Assembly: GCF_021390515.1 (NCBI RefSeq)
Contig: NZ_JAJUXI010000009.1
Location: 248,001-312,000, forward strand
Length of the DNA stretch: 64,000 bases
Origin: Dyadobacter sp. CY326
GTDB lineage: Bacteria; Bacteroidota; Bacteroidia; Cytophagales; Spirosomataceae
Direction: 5' to 3'
A program made the translations under genes and the position numbers. The notes below the pieces were generated by a model that saw only the letters and a list, made by a program, of their open reading frames with translations, was not told the DNA's origin and ran no database searches. The stretch's first letter is position 1; each line of letters starts with the position of its first letter. Shown piece after piece: positions 32,259-41,019 of the stretch.

Positions 32259-35075
32259 TTAAAATTTATAGGTTATTCCAATCGTTGAGTAACTTCCTCT
32301 TTTGTAGCTCTGATAAATTTCGTCTACATCTGTAATTTTCTGGTCAAGATTACTGTCCTGGATCAGGCGGAAACGCTGGTTAAGCAAATCCTGGATGCCT
32401 AATTTGATTTCAAGATGCTCGCCCAATGCTTTCACCACATTCAGGTCGATCACGTTTCTTGCCATTTCATAAACTGTTGGCTGCAATTCCTTGTCTCCAA
32501 CCAGGAATATCCTGCGGCCAACCACATTGTAAAGCGCATTCACCTGCCAGCCGCGATTCACATCGTTGTAGTAAATTCCGGCATTAACCAGGTAAGGCGA
32601 TTGTCCTTGCAGCTGACGGTCGTTTTCTTGTCCTGCAAATCCCGTTAACACATTACTTGTGATCAAGGAAGCATTTAACAATACGCTCAGGTTGTCTACG
32701 AATGGAGAAACAGTCAGGTTTTTAAGCGATTTGCGAAGTTCGATTTCACCACCCGCTGTGTAAGCAGATTTTGCATTATCCACGTAGAATGAGATCCCTG
32801 AACCAGCATAACGAATCCGTGCTTCGATCGGGTTGGTGAAGTGTTTGTAGAAAGCAGCCACCGAGATCATTTCTCCGTCTTTTGGATAAAACTCGTAACG
32901 AAGGTCAACGTTCTGGATCGAAGGCGTTTTCAGGTTCGGGTTACCAACACGTGATACGTCGAAGTTAAAGTCATAGTAAGTAAATGGCGCCAGCTCGCGG
33001 AACTCAGGACGGTTTACAGAAACCGAGTAAGCCAATCTTACCAATGATTTTTCAGTGAAGTTGTAAGCGAAGTTAGCCGATGGCAAGAAGCGGAAGATCG
33101 GGTTGTTGACGCGGATGCGCTCGCCACCACCACGCTGTCTGCTTTGCAGTTTCTGAATGTTATTTTCTACTCTAAGACCAATCGAAGCATTGAATTTTTT
33201 GCTGAAAGGAATGTAAGAGCCCAGATAACCTGCCATTAATGTGTTTTGGGCAGTGTATTTATCATCCGTGTTGGTTCTTTCTGCATAATAAAGCTTATCA
33301 AGTGCAATGTTCTGCGAATCGAAAAGCTGGCCGGGAGCCTGGTCAAGCAATTCTTGTGAAGCGTTGCCTGAGTTTGTCAAGTTAAACCATCTTGCTTTAA
33401 AAGACCTGTCTTTCATCTCGCCATACGCACCAGCACGAAGTTTGATCTGCATGCTTTCGTCATCTTCGTAGCCGCTGCGTTCGATGCGGTGTTCGATATC
33501 TGCACGGAATGAACTTGTGTATTCAGTTAATTTAGAATAAAATCTTGCACCCCTTGTTAAACTCGCGTTGCTACCCGGAACAAGTTCCACTTTGAACTCA
33601 TCATTGCTGCCCATCGGACGGCTGGAAATAAAGCGGCGGTAATCAGGCTCGCTGCGGAATGTTGTTCCCAATGCACCCAGCCATTTCAAGGTTGTGTGTG
33701 CGCCAAGTTCGTGCGTTCCGCCTAACTGACCTGAGTAAATGCTTTTGGACTCGTAACGGAATGCGTAGTTCTGAACCTCTGTATCATTGTCCGTATTGTA
33801 ACCCTGGCGGAAGTTGGTCTCTTTGTTAGAAAGCTGGTTGAAGAGGTTTCTGAACTCAATCTTGTGATTTGGATTGATGATCAGCGCCCAGTTCGACATT
33901 ACACCCAGGCGGACATTGTTTTGATACAATTCATCCTGATATGAGCTTTGAATGTCTGATTTTTGTTTTTCAGTATTGAAGCTCAGGTAACGGAATTGTG
34001 TTGTTGGTAAAAATTGGTGTGTAGATGAATAGTTGACATTATTGAATGTTGTCAACTTCATGTTTCCCAATTCAAACTTATGGTTGTAACCCAGTGAAGC
34101 GCGCAAATCAGGCGTAACTGATTTTGATTTTAAATCGTAAAACTCAGGCAGGTTGCGGAATGCATTCAATGATGCATCGGAAGGTGAATTTTCGCTTTGC
34201 AATCTTTTTGTTGATGGGAAGCCATTAGGCAGTGCTCTGTCTGTTGCACCGAAACCCGTCCAGTCGAGTGAAGAACCAGCATAGTCACGCACATTTTTGA
34301 ATGTTGTGTTTCCGCGATAGCCACCTGTTAAGCTAAATGTAAATCCGTTGTCGTCAGGAATTGTTTTTGTGTAAATTTTGATAATCCCGCCTGCAAATTC
34401 ACCTGGAAGCTCAGGCGCACCGGATTTGTAGATCATCATCCGGTCAATGGCTGTGCTAGGGATAAGGTCAAACGAGAAAGATTTCACGTCAACCTCGGTC
34501 GAAGGCGTGATTGCGTCATTCAGCATTACCGTGTTATAACGCTCGTTCAAACCACGGATAATTACGAAACGGTCGTCCTGGATAGAAACGCCCGGCACGC
34601 GGCGCACAACTTGCGAAGCATCACGGTCTTGTGATTTCTGAATTTGCTGGGCAGAAATACCAACTGCAATTTGCTCAGCCTGCTTGATTTCGGTGATAAC
34701 GGAAACGTCGGTGAAGGATTGACGCTGACCTACGATTTTAACCTCTTCCAGGTTGGCAACATCTTCCTCAATGGTTGTATTAATGAGGACGGCCTGGTTT
34801 GGATAAACTTCAATCGCAATTTCTTTTGGCTTGTAAGAAACGTAGCTTACGATAACTGTTTGTTTTCCTGTTGGAATATTCTGAATGTCGAAGTTTCCTT
34901 CAATGTCCGTCGCTGTTCCTATTGGTGGAGTGGAGCCTTTGAGAACAACGCTGGCTCCGATGACTGCTTCTTTTGTTTTGTAATCGACAATGTTTCCCTT
35001 AATGGATCCCGTTTGGGCGTAAACCAGCGAAGTGGTGAGGAGGAAAAATAAAAAAGAGGTAACTTTTGATTTCAT
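32259..35075 (-). CDS. TonB-dependent outer membrane receptor with carboxypeptidase-regulatory-like domain
   Basis: A 938-residue outer membrane transporter. After a signal peptide (FFLLTTSLVYAQ) comes a carboxypeptidase-regulatory-like domain (residues ~24-105: GSIKGNIVDYKTKEAVIGAS, DIEGNFDIQNIPTGKQ), then a plug domain (ASQVVRRVPGVSIQDDRFV, IRGLNERYNTVMLND) and a 22-stranded-type barrel ending GSYSTIGITYKF with the terminal aromatic. It is not of the SusC type. The gene leads the receptor-lipoprotein operon, and its promoter has three phased TAACAT repeats, suggesting inducible uptake of a phosphorus-containing or other scarce nutrient. Confidence 0.95.
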   Translation of the reverse strand: MKSKVTSFLFFLLTTSLVYAQTGSIKGNIVDYKTKEAVIGASVVLKGSTPPIGTATDIEGNFDIQNIPTGKQTVIVSYVSYKPKEIAIEVYPNQAVLINTTIEEDVANLEEVKIVGQRQSFTDVSVITEIKQAEQIAVGISAQQIQKSQDRDASQVVRRVPGVSIQDDRFVIIRGLNERYNTVMLNDAITPSTEVDVKSFSFDLIPSTAIDRMMIYKSGAPELPGEFAGGIIKIYTKTIPDDNGFTFSLTGGYRGNTTFKNVRDYAGSSLDWTGFGATDRALPNGFPSTKRLQSENSPSDASLNAFRNLPEFYDLKSKSVTPDLRASLGYNHKFELGNMKLTTFNNVNYSSTHQFLPTTQFRYLSFNTEKQKSDIQSSYQDELYQNNVRLGVMSNWALIINPNHKIEFRNLFNQLSNKETNFRQGYNTDNDTEVQNYAFRYESKSIYSGQLGGTHELGAHTTLKWLGALGTTFRSEPDYRRFISSRPMGSNDEFKVELVPGSNASLTRGARFYSKLTEYTSSFRADIEHRIERSGYEDDESMQIKLRAGAYGEMKDRSFKARWFNLTNSGNASQELLDQAPGQLFDSQNIALDKLYYAERTNTDDKYTAQNTLMAGYLGSYIPFSKKFNASIGLRVENNIQKLQSRQRGGGERIRVNNPIFRFLPSANFAYNFTEKSLVRLAYSVSVNRPEFRELAPFTYYDFNFDVSRVGNPNLKTPSIQNVDLRYEFYPKDGEMISVAAFYKHFTNPIEARIRYAGSGISFYVDNAKSAYTAGGEIELRKSLKNLTVSPFVDNLSVLLNASLITSNVLTGFAGQENDRQLQGQSPYLVNAGIYYNDVNRGWQVNALYNVVGRRIFLVGDKELQPTVYEMARNVIDLNVVKALGEHLEIKLGIQDLLNQRFRLIQDSNLDQKITDVDEIYQSYKRGSYSTIGITYKF

Positions 35076-35100
35076 GTTTTGTGTCAGACTTATTTCGACA

Positions 35101-35108
35101 CAAAAGTA
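35101..35108 (-). promoter_or_regulatory. -7 promoter box of the TonB receptor operon
   Basis: On the minus strand TACTTTTG matches TAnnTTTG, placing the transcript start near 35096, about 20 bases before the start codon. It lacks a -33 TTG; that position is occupied by phased repeats. Confidence 0.65.
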
Positions 35109-35116
35109 GATCGCTA

Positions 35117-35155
35117 ATGTTACCCCAATGTTAAGCCCATGTTATGGCTCGGTTA
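35117..35155 (-). promoter_or_regulatory. Pho-box-like array: TAACAT repeats every 11 bp
   Basis: On the minus strand TAACAT occurs at 35144-35139, 35133-35128 and 35122-35117, each exactly 11 bp apart, with a fourth degenerate unit (TAACCG, 35155-35150). The last repeat ends 8 bp before the -7 box. Hexamers with 5-bp spacers directly replacing the -33 element are the architecture of promoters activated by PhoB/PhoP-type OmpR-family regulators. Confidence 0.7.
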
Positions 35156-35190
35156 TTTCGGAATGTGGTTTTTTGTTTAAAATCAAGCAC

Positions 35191-36681
35191 TTACTCAATA
35201 ATTCCGTTTCCTTCTCCGGCGTCATAATTGTCCAGGTCATACACAAAACCATTGATAACTGCATACTTCACAACACTGCCTTTTTTGAGGATAAATGTGG
35301 CTGTATTGCCCAATCCCGGCGTTCCGGAAGGTGCTGCCTGACCGCTTCTCAGCACGTGGAGGGGAGCAGTTGTGAAGTAAAGTCCAAGCGCCCGGGTGTT
35401 AGCATCGGGCGTTAAGCGGACGTAAGTGTAACCCTGTTTTAACAAGCTCAAAGCATTGAGTTTTCCAATCTCGCTTACGTTTTTATAAGCCGTTGGATAA
35501 ACTTTTCCTTTTTCAATGGTCAATCCCGTGGCGTCGATCTCTTGGCTTCCGAATTGCGGATGGAGGTCGCCGAAGTCTTCAATTTTGCTGTAATAAAAGA
35601 ACTTGGTCGCATTGGAATAACTCACTTCATTGCGGTTAATGCCGAGGTCGGCCAGGAATGATTTGCCCGATTGTTTCACTGTCGCATTGCGCACAACAAG
35701 ATCATAAACCCAGCGCCCGTTCTCAGGGATTTTATAGTAATCATCGCGCTTTTCCTTTGTCAGGGAGTTGTCCGCGATTTTATCCAAAGCAGAAAGAATC
35801 GCCATGAAGTTGAGCTTCCTAATGTATTGTTTCTCAGGATCGCCCACATAACCACCCGACTCAATGAGCACCAATGTTGTTCCCCATTTCTGCACATTAT
35901 CACCAAACCCGCGTGGCTCATGATCGTCCGCATAGCGTGCAACCTGGCCGGGAATGTATTTTTGCAAAACCTTATTCATGCCCACGATCAGCTGCATGGA
36001 TCGCTCGCGAACGGGGTTGATGGAGAGCTCATAATCATAGGAAGTGGCAAGGAAGGAAATCGTCGCAACTTTGGCACTTCTGCCGGCAGAATAACGCGGG
36101 CTTTGATCATGCAGATTGAAGCCGTAATCTGGTTTCAACTGGTCCACCAATCCTTTCAAAATCACAGCTTCGGGCGTTTGGCGGGAAGCCGCGTCGCGGT
36201 TCATATCGACGCCCTGCATGGTTCGGCGCTGGTAACGTTCCGCTCCGTCGGGATTAAGCATGGGGACAAAATACAGCGTTGTTTTTTCAAGCAGCTCTTT
36301 GCGGAAGTCGTCGAAGCCATCGTTTTTCCCCTCCAAAAAATTAAATATATCAAAGCTCGCCATGGTTGCAGTGGGCTCATCTCCGTGCATTTGGGTCCAT
36401 AGGAGCACTTTTTTCTTGCCTGTGCCTATTTTTAGCATTTGAATTGTCCTGCCTTCAAATGATTGGCCGACGGTTTCAATTTTGTAGAGCGGGTTGCCCT
36501 GGCGCTTGGCAATGAGCGGGAGAATGTCTTTTTGTTTGAAGCGGCGCTGCGTTAATGTGCCCTCGCGGAAAGTGTCGTGAATGTTAAAAAGGCGGCTAGC
36601 CAGCTCGTCAGACTGTGCCTGGGATGTAACGGTGGTCAAGGTAATAAGAATGAAAAATAGTTGTGAAATGAAAATGCGCAT
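35191..36681 (-). CDS. M14 family zinc carboxypeptidase, exported
   Basis: A 496-residue metallopeptidase homologue with a signal peptide (QLFFILITLTTVTSQAQ). Zinc ligands appear as H and E in LLWTQMHGDEPTA and the later His in YGFNLHDQSPRYSAG; MLNPDGAERYQRR and DMNRDA are the substrate-binding Asn-Arg region of M14 enzymes. A ~150-residue C-terminal beta domain follows. The frame is open to 36732, but the ATG at 36681 (MRIFISQLFF) begins the signal peptide and is preferred. It would act on peptides outside the cytoplasm. Confidence 0.9.
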   Translation of the reverse strand: MRIFISQLFFILITLTTVTSQAQSDELASRLFNIHDTFREGTLTQRRFKQKDILPLIAKRQGNPLYKIETVGQSFEGRTIQMLKIGTGKKKVLLWTQMHGDEPTATMASFDIFNFLEGKNDGFDDFRKELLEKTTLYFVPMLNPDGAERYQRRTMQGVDMNRDAASRQTPEAVILKGLVDQLKPDYGFNLHDQSPRYSAGRSAKVATISFLATSYDYELSINPVRERSMQLIVGMNKVLQKYIPGQVARYADDHEPRGFGDNVQKWGTTLVLIESGGYVGDPEKQYIRKLNFMAILSALDKIADNSLTKEKRDDYYKIPENGRWVYDLVVRNATVKQSGKSFLADLGINRNEVSYSNATKFFYYSKIEDFGDLHPQFGSQEIDATGLTIEKGKVYPTAYKNVSEIGKLNALSLLKQGYTYVRLTPDANTRALGLYFTTAPLHVLRSGQAAPSGTPGLGNTATFILKKGSVVKYAVINGFVYDLDNYDAGEGNGIIE

Positions 36682-36742
36682 GATCGTACAAAGCCGTTTT
36701 GTAATCGCAATGTACAAGAATTTTCTAAGCAAATTTTAATGT

Positions 36743-36750
36743 AATATTTG
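36743..36750 (+). promoter_or_regulatory. Likely -7 box for the his leader transcript
   Basis: AATATTTG is one mismatch from TAnnTTTG and would start transcription near 36756, 40 bases ahead of the leader peptide. A perfect match, TACATTTG (36784-36791), also exists but would start inside the leader peptide codons and so exclude its initiation. Confidence 0.35.
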
Positions 36751-36794
36751 CTTTCAGGCTTTCTGGTTTTAGCAAATATTACTTACATTTGTGC

Positions 36795-36860
36795 ATGTTT
36801 AAAGCTGAAACAAATCATCAATTTCATCATAGCCATATGGCTTTCGGACGTCTTGGGTGA
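36795..36860 (+). CDS. hisL: Histidine-rich leader peptide of the his attenuator (21 aa)
   Basis: A short open frame beginning MFKAETN and continuing H-Q-F-H-H-S-H, then MAFGRLG and stop: four of seven consecutive residues are histidine. It is followed 50 bp later by an intrinsic terminator and then by hisH. A histidine codon cluster in front of a terminator and a histidine biosynthesis operon is the classic layout for ribosome-mediated attenuation. The peptide is too short to be found by usual gene callers. It is unrelated in sequence to the enterobacterial leader. Confidence 0.85.
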   Translation: MFKAETNHQFHHSHMAFGRLG

Positions 36861-36918
36861 TGTGTTTTTGCAAGTAGTGTTGTAATAAGGTTGAATACAT
36901 AGTATCCCAGAAGCCCGA
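36844..36918 (+). promoter_or_regulatory. Candidate antiterminator of the his leader
   Basis: The segment TCGGACGTCTTGGG (36844-36857), at the end of the leader peptide, can pair with CCCAGAAGCCCGA (36906-36918) through TCGG/CCGA and GGG/CCC with a small internal loop. The second segment contains the 5' arm of the terminator, so the two folds exclude each other. Confidence 0.55.
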
Positions 36919-36940
36919 TTTTTAAAATCGGGCTTTTTTT
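36911..36940 (+). terminator. Attenuator terminator upstream of hisH
   Basis: AAGCCCGATTTT and AAAATCGGGCTT form a near-perfect stem of about 12 bp followed by TTTTT, only 22 bp before the hisH start codon. With the His-rich leader peptide it makes an attenuator. Confidence 0.9.
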
Positions 36941-36962
36941 GTTTTGACTCAAACCACATTGA

Positions 36963-37553
36963 ATGAAAACAGTAATAATTAAATACAACGCCGGCAATGT
37001 GCAATCGGTCATGTATGCGCTGGACCGCATTGGCGCGAGTTACCTTTATACGGACGACGTGGAGGAGATTCGGTCGGCGGATAAGGTGATTTTTCCCGGC
37101 GTGGGAGAGGCCAGCACAACGATGAATTATCTCCGGAAAGTCGGGCTGGACAAGGTGATCCCGACATTGAAACAGCCTTTTTTCGGAACATGCATTGGCA
37201 TGCAGCTTATGTGCAGGTTTTCAGAAGAAAATAACACAGAATGCATGGGGATTTTTGATGTTGACGTGAAACGATTCCCCGGTGATACGGACCTCAAAGT
37301 GCCGCATATGGGCTGGAATAACATTACTGGTTACCAAACCGCGCTTACCACTGGCTTGCCCGACAATGCATATGTTTATTTTGTGCATAGTTACGCTGCT
37401 CCGGTTTGTGAATACACGGTCGCAAGTTGCGAATATGTGCTCCCGTTCAGCGCCATGCTGCATAAGGACAATTTTTTTGCGGCCCAATTTCACTGTGAAA
37501 TCAGCGGTGACGCTGGCCAGCAGATCCTTCAAAATTTTTTAGACATCATATAA
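36963..37553 (+). CDS. hisH: Imidazole glycerol phosphate synthase, glutamine amidotransferase subunit HisH
   Basis: A 196-residue class I glutamine amidotransferase. The nucleophile Cys is in FFGTCIGMQLM, and the His-x-Glu part of the triad is AAQFHCEISGD near the C-terminus. VPHMGWN is the HisH-specific motif. It supplies ammonia to HisF to make imidazole glycerol phosphate and AICAR. It is the first gene of a four-gene his cluster (hisH-hisA-hisF-hisIE); hisG, D, C and B are not in the window directly upstream, so the pathway genes are split. Confidence 0.96.
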   Translation: MKTVIIKYNAGNVQSVMYALDRIGASYLYTDDVEEIRSADKVIFPGVGEASTTMNYLRKVGLDKVIPTLKQPFFGTCIGMQLMCRFSEENNTECMGIFDVDVKRFPGDTDLKVPHMGWNNITGYQTALTTGLPDNAYVYFVHSYAAPVCEYTVASCEYVLPFSAMLHKDNFFAAQFHCEISGDAGQQILQNFLDII

Positions 37554-37563
37554 ACCCTTCATA

Positions 37564-38286
37564 ATGATTGAAATAATACCAGCCATTGACCTGATCGAAG
37601 GAAAGTGCGTGCGCCTAACCCAGGGAGATTACGGGCAAAAAACCATATATAATGAAAATCCGCTTGAAGTGGCATTGCAGTTCCAGGATGCGGGACTGAG
37701 ACGTTTGCATTTGGTGGATCTGGACGGAGCAAAAGCCAAGAAAGTGGTGAACTGGAAAGTGTTGGAAAAGATCGCTTCTAAAACTTCATTGCAGGTTGAT
37801 TTTGGCGGAGGCGTCCAATCGGATGAGGATTTGAAAGCTGTTTTTGAAAGCGGCGCCAAACAAGCGACCGGGGGCAGCATTGCAGTGAAAAATCCGGAGG
37901 TTTTCCTGAACTGGCTTTCTGTTTATGGCGGTGAAAAAATCATTTTGGGTGCAGATGCGAAGAAAGAAAAAGTGGCGGTGAGCGGCTGGGAAGAAGGGAC
38001 GGAAATCTGGGTTTATGATTTTGTTGAAAATTATGTTGACAAAGGCGTGAAATACACCATCAGCACGGATGTGGCGAAAGATGGTTTACTGCAAGGGCCG
38101 TCTTTTGACCTGTATAAAAATTTGCAAGACAAATGTCCTGACTTGAAAATCATTGCCAGCGGCGGAATCAGCGGACTGGGAGATGTGGAAAAGCTCGCTG
38201 AAATGAACATTTACGGCGTGATCATCGGAAAGGCGATTTACGAAAACCGGATCAAACTGACAGATTTACAGCATTTTTTGAATTGA
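37564..38286 (+). CDS. hisA: Phosphoribosylformimino-AICAR-P isomerase HisA
   Basis: A 240-residue (beta/alpha)8 barrel. The N-terminal strand with the catalytic Asp is [15 protein letters not shown], the phosphate-binding loops are [12 protein letters not shown] and [15 protein letters not shown], and the second catalytic Asp is in [11 protein letters not shown]. It catalyses the Amadori-type isomerisation of ProFAR to PRFAR. It follows hisH by 10 bp and precedes hisF by 1 bp. Confidence 0.97.
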   Translation: MIEIIPAIDLIEGKCVRLTQGDYGQKTIYNENPLEVALQFQDAGLRRLHLVDLDGAKAKKVVNWKVLEKIASKTSLQVDFGGGVQSDEDLKAVFESGAKQATGGSIAVKNPEVFLNWLSVYGGEKIILGADAKKEKVAVSGWEEGTEIWVYDFVENYVDKGVKYTISTDVAKDGLLQGPSFDLYKNLQDKCPDLKIIASGGISGLGDVEKLAEMNIYGVIIGKAIYENRIKLTDLQHFLN

Positions 38287-38287
38287 T

Positions 38288-39061
38288 ATGCTAACAAAAC
38301 GAATCATTCCTTGTCTGGACGTGAAGGACGGACGGACAGTTAAAGGGGTCAATTTTGTCAATCTGCGAGATGCCGGAGATGCGGTTGAGCTGGGTGCGCT
38401 TTACGCTGCGCATGGTGCGGATGAGCTTGTTTATCTGGACATTACAGCCACAGTTGATGGCCGTTCAACTTTCATTGATCTGGTAAGGAAAGTCGCGCAC
38501 ACGATCAACATTCCTTTTACTGTGGGCGGCGGGATCTCATCCATTGCGGATGTTTCTGCATTGCTGCACGCTGGGGCCGATAAGGTTTCCATCAATTCAG
38601 CCGCCGTGAAAAATCCGGATCTGATCAACGAGCTTTCGCTTGAATTCGGCAGTCAATGCATTGTCGTGGCGATTGATACACGTTACATTGAAACCGAAAA
38701 CGGTCACGAGCACATTGTGCACACGCACGGCGGCCGCAAGCCTACGGAACTGCGCACCATTCCCTGGGCTAAGGAAGTGGAAGAGCGCGGCGCAGGGGAA
38801 ATTTTGTTGACGTCAATGGATACGGATGGGACCAAAGCCGGATTTGCGCTGGAACTTACTGCAACCATAAGCGGCGCTGCAAACATTCCCGTGATAGCCT
38901 CCGGCGGGGCCGGAAATATGGAGCATTTTTATGAAGTTTTCACGACTGGAAAAGCGGATGCAGGTTTGGCTGCCAGCATTTTTCACTTCCGTGAAATCGA
39001 TATTCCTGATTTGAAACAATATCTTCACGACAAAAATCTTCCCATGCGCATGACGCGCTGA
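38288..39061 (+). CDS. hisF: Imidazole glycerol phosphate synthase, cyclase subunit HisF
   Basis: A 257-residue barrel paralogous to HisA. The first catalytic Asp is in [17 protein letters not shown], and the second in [14 protein letters not shown]; the phosphate loops are [13 protein letters not shown] and [13 protein letters not shown]. It forms the synthase complex with HisH. Length and all motifs are normal. It starts just after the hisA stop, indicating one transcript. Confidence 0.97.
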   Translation: MLTKRIIPCLDVKDGRTVKGVNFVNLRDAGDAVELGALYAAHGADELVYLDITATVDGRSTFIDLVRKVAHTINIPFTVGGGISSIADVSALLHAGADKVSINSAAVKNPDLINELSLEFGSQCIVVAIDTRYIETENGHEHIVHTHGGRKPTELRTIPWAKEVEERGAGEILLTSMDTDGTKAGFALELTATISGAANIPVIASGGAGNMEHFYEVFTTGKADAGLAASIFHFREIDIPDLKQYLHDKNLPMRMTR

Positions 39062-39142
39062 CGCCGGTTTTGTCAACTAATGCCGGCTCGGTCAGCTGAA
39101 ATAGCCGGAAAGAATGCAACTTTGTCCAAATGATTATTTAAG

Positions 39143-39772
39143 ATGAGCGATACTTTTTCAACAATTGATTTTGATAAATCGCCGGACGGACTCGTGCCGG
39201 CCATTATCCAGGATGTGCACACCAGCAAAGTGCTGATGCTCGGTTATATGAGTCAGGAAGCATTGGAAAAAACCAAGCAACTAGGGACCGTGACGTTTTT
39301 CAGTCGCAGTAAACAAAGGCTCTGGACCAAGGGGGAAACTTCCGGTAACTTCCTTTTTGTGAACGAGATAGTCGCAGATTGTGATGGCGATACAATCCTT
39401 ATTAAGGCAACTCCGGCCGGCCCCACTTGCCACACTGGAGCGGATACATGCTTTGGGGAAAAAAATAGTCAGGATACACGAATCGGGGAAGCATCGTTTC
39501 TCAATTACCTGCAAAAGGAAGTGATCCGCGAAAGAAAATTAAACCCGCTGGATGAGTCTTACACGAGCAGCCTGTTCCGGAAGGGAATCAACAAAATTGC
39601 GCAGAAGGTCGGGGAGGAAGCGGTCGAAGTTGTGATAGAATCGAAGGACGATGATGCGGATCTTTTTAAGAATGAAGTGTCCGATTTGCTTTTTCACCTG
39701 CTCGTTCTTTTGGAACAGAAAAACATTGACTTAGATGAGGTAATTGGCGTACTTCGCAACCGTCACAAATAA
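39143..39772 (+). CDS. hisI: Bifunctional phosphoribosyl-AMP cyclohydrolase/ATP pyrophosphohydrolase HisIE
   Basis: A 209-residue fusion. The HisI half (residues ~1-115) has the zinc-binding Cys pair region (IVADCDGDTILIKA; GPTCHTGADTCF) and the FFSRSKQRLWTKGETSGN motif. The HisE half (from ~120) has SLFRKGINKIAQKVGEEAVE and the Glu-rich metal motif. It performs the second and third steps of histidine synthesis. It ends the his cluster, 81 bp after hisF. Confidence 0.96.
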   Translation: MSDTFSTIDFDKSPDGLVPAIIQDVHTSKVLMLGYMSQEALEKTKQLGTVTFFSRSKQRLWTKGETSGNFLFVNEIVADCDGDTILIKATPAGPTCHTGADTCFGEKNSQDTRIGEASFLNYLQKEVIRERKLNPLDESYTSSLFRKGINKIAQKVGEEAVEVVIESKDDDADLFKNEVSDLLFHLLVLLEQKNIDLDEVIGVLRNRHK

Positions 39773-39785
39773 AAATTGATCGTTT

Positions 39786-40121
39786 ATGAAATTAATAATA
39801 CGCTTGCTTGTCAGCACATTAGCTATTCTTATTGCGGCTCATTTGATTCCCGGTGTCGTTGTAGCGAGCACCACAACTGCAATTATAGTCGCGATTGTGC
39901 TGGGTTTACTGAACACATTTTTAAAGCCCGTATTACAAATTCTCGCGCTGCCGATCACCATCATGACGCTCGGGCTGTTCTATTTTGTCGTCAATGTGTT
40001 TATAATTTATCTGGCAACTTACCTGGTCGACGGCTTCTCGATCAGCGGATTTATTCCTGCTTTGCTTTTTGGACTTGTCGTTTCAGTCGTGTCCGCCATC
40101 CTTGGTATGTTTTTGGATTAG
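39786..40121 (+). CDS. Phage-holin-4 family (DUF360-like) membrane protein
   Basis: A 111-residue protein of four transmembrane helices with the family's N-terminal signature (LAILIAAHLIPGVVV) and a conserved NTFLKPVLQILALPITIMTL stretch. The 'holin' name reflects sequence family only; in Bacteroidota genomes such proteins are chromosomal and not linked to lysis. It follows hisIE by 13 bp but belongs in function with the next small membrane proteins. Role unknown. Confidence 0.85.
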   Translation: MKLIIRLLVSTLAILIAAHLIPGVVVASTTTAIIVAIVLGLLNTFLKPVLQILALPITIMTLGLFYFVVNVFIIYLATYLVDGFSISGFIPALLFGLVVSVVSAILGMFLD

Positions 40122-40180
40122 TGTGAAATTCAGCTCAATGTGAGCCTCAATTGATTACACATGATTGAAAACTACTGCTT

Positions 40181-40519
40181 ATGCTAAGTCAACTAGAGGA
40201 CATTAAGGACACGCTTTTTAAATATTTCGAAACAAGGATCGATCTGTTTAAAATTGAAACAAGAGATAAGATTGAACGTGCGGTCGTGATGGCCCTTTAT
40301 GGCGCCATTTTACTCTGCATAGGTCTTACAGTGCTTATTTTAGTAGTTATTCTGCTTGGAACTTTCCTGAACAAGTGGCTGGATAGTGACTATTTAGGCT
40401 TCCTTATTTTGCTCGGATTTTTCGTTTTGACGCTGGTAATTCTGATTGTTTACAGAGAAAAGCTACTCAATTTTATTCGGGGAATACTTGTTCGTTTTAT
40501 TAAGATAAAAGAGGATTAA
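40181..40519 (+). CDS. Phage-holin-3/Holin-X-like family membrane protein
   Basis: A 112-residue protein with an amphipathic N-terminal helix (LEDIKDTLFKYFETRIDLFK) and two long transmembrane helices (ALYGAILLCIGLTVLILVVI; LGFLILLGFFVLTLVILIVY in order, approximately), as in the Holin-X (actinobacterial-type) family. These proteins often neighbour YtxH/YqjD-like envelope stress proteins, which fits the next gene. Role unknown. Confidence 0.8.
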   Translation: MLSQLEDIKDTLFKYFETRIDLFKIETRDKIERAVVMALYGAILLCIGLTVLILVVILLGTFLNKWLDSDYLGFLILLGFFVLTLVILIVYREKLLNFIRGILVRFIKIKED

Positions 40520-40617
40520 CACTTTTGAAATAGTATTTTGGGGAAAAATTCACTCAAATTGCTATTTTTGGGTTCCTTTTGAAAATTTCTCAGGTCATCA
40601 TTAAACTAAAAAATGAA

Positions 40618-41019
40618 ATGAGTGCTTCAATAGATTCTTCCGTAAAGATCACGAAACCGTTCTCGTCCGACACGGACAAAGAAAAAAAAGACTTGGAGCT
40701 TGATGCTGATCTGTACAGAGATAAGCTTGAACTTCAATGGACTGGGTTAAAAAGTGAAGCATCAACTTACGGAAAACAGGCTTTGATCATAGGAGGCGTT
40801 GTAGCGACAACTTTTGTTGTGTTGAATGCATTCCTGCCGAAGAGTAAGAAGGAAAAAAGAGCCGAAGCGGAAGCCGAAATTTACAAGGCGGTCGAGTCGA
40901 AACAAAAGAAGAAGTTTGCGGTTGGAGCAGCCGTTCAAAGTTTAGCCTGGACATTGGCTGTGGGATGGGCGCGCCAGAAGCTAAAACATATAATTGCAGA
41001 TGATAGAAAAATCGAATGA
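40618..41019 (+). CDS. Small membrane-associated protein, YqjD/ElaB-like in layout
   Basis: A 133-residue protein: a charged helical N-terminus (DTDKEKKDLELDADLYRDKL), one hydrophobic segment (ALIIGGVVATTFVVLNAFL), a Lys/Glu-rich middle and a second weak hydrophobic stretch (VGAAVQSLAWTLAVGWARQK). This resembles tail-anchored stress proteins. The frame is open from a TTG at 40579; the ATG at 40618 is preferred. Its stop overlaps the start of the next gene (ATGA), so it is cotranscribed with the GGGP-synthase homologue. Confidence 0.65.
   Translation: MSASIDSSVKITKPFSSDTDKEKKDLELDADLYRDKLELQWTGLKSEASTYGKQALIIGGVVATTFVVLNAFLPKSKKEKRAEAEAEIYKAVESKQKKKFAVGAAVQSLAWTLAVGWARQKLKHIIADDRKIE

Noticed and set aside
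36784-36791. TACATTTG as the his leader promoter.
   Set aside because: It is a perfect -7 match, but transcription would start within the leader peptide codons and abolish it; the His-rich frame and terminator argue for an upstream start. It may be a second, constitutive promoter.
39786-40519. Prophage remnant suggested by two holin-family genes.
   Set aside because: No other phage genes, integrase or att sites are near; both families are common chromosomal membrane proteins in Bacteroidota.
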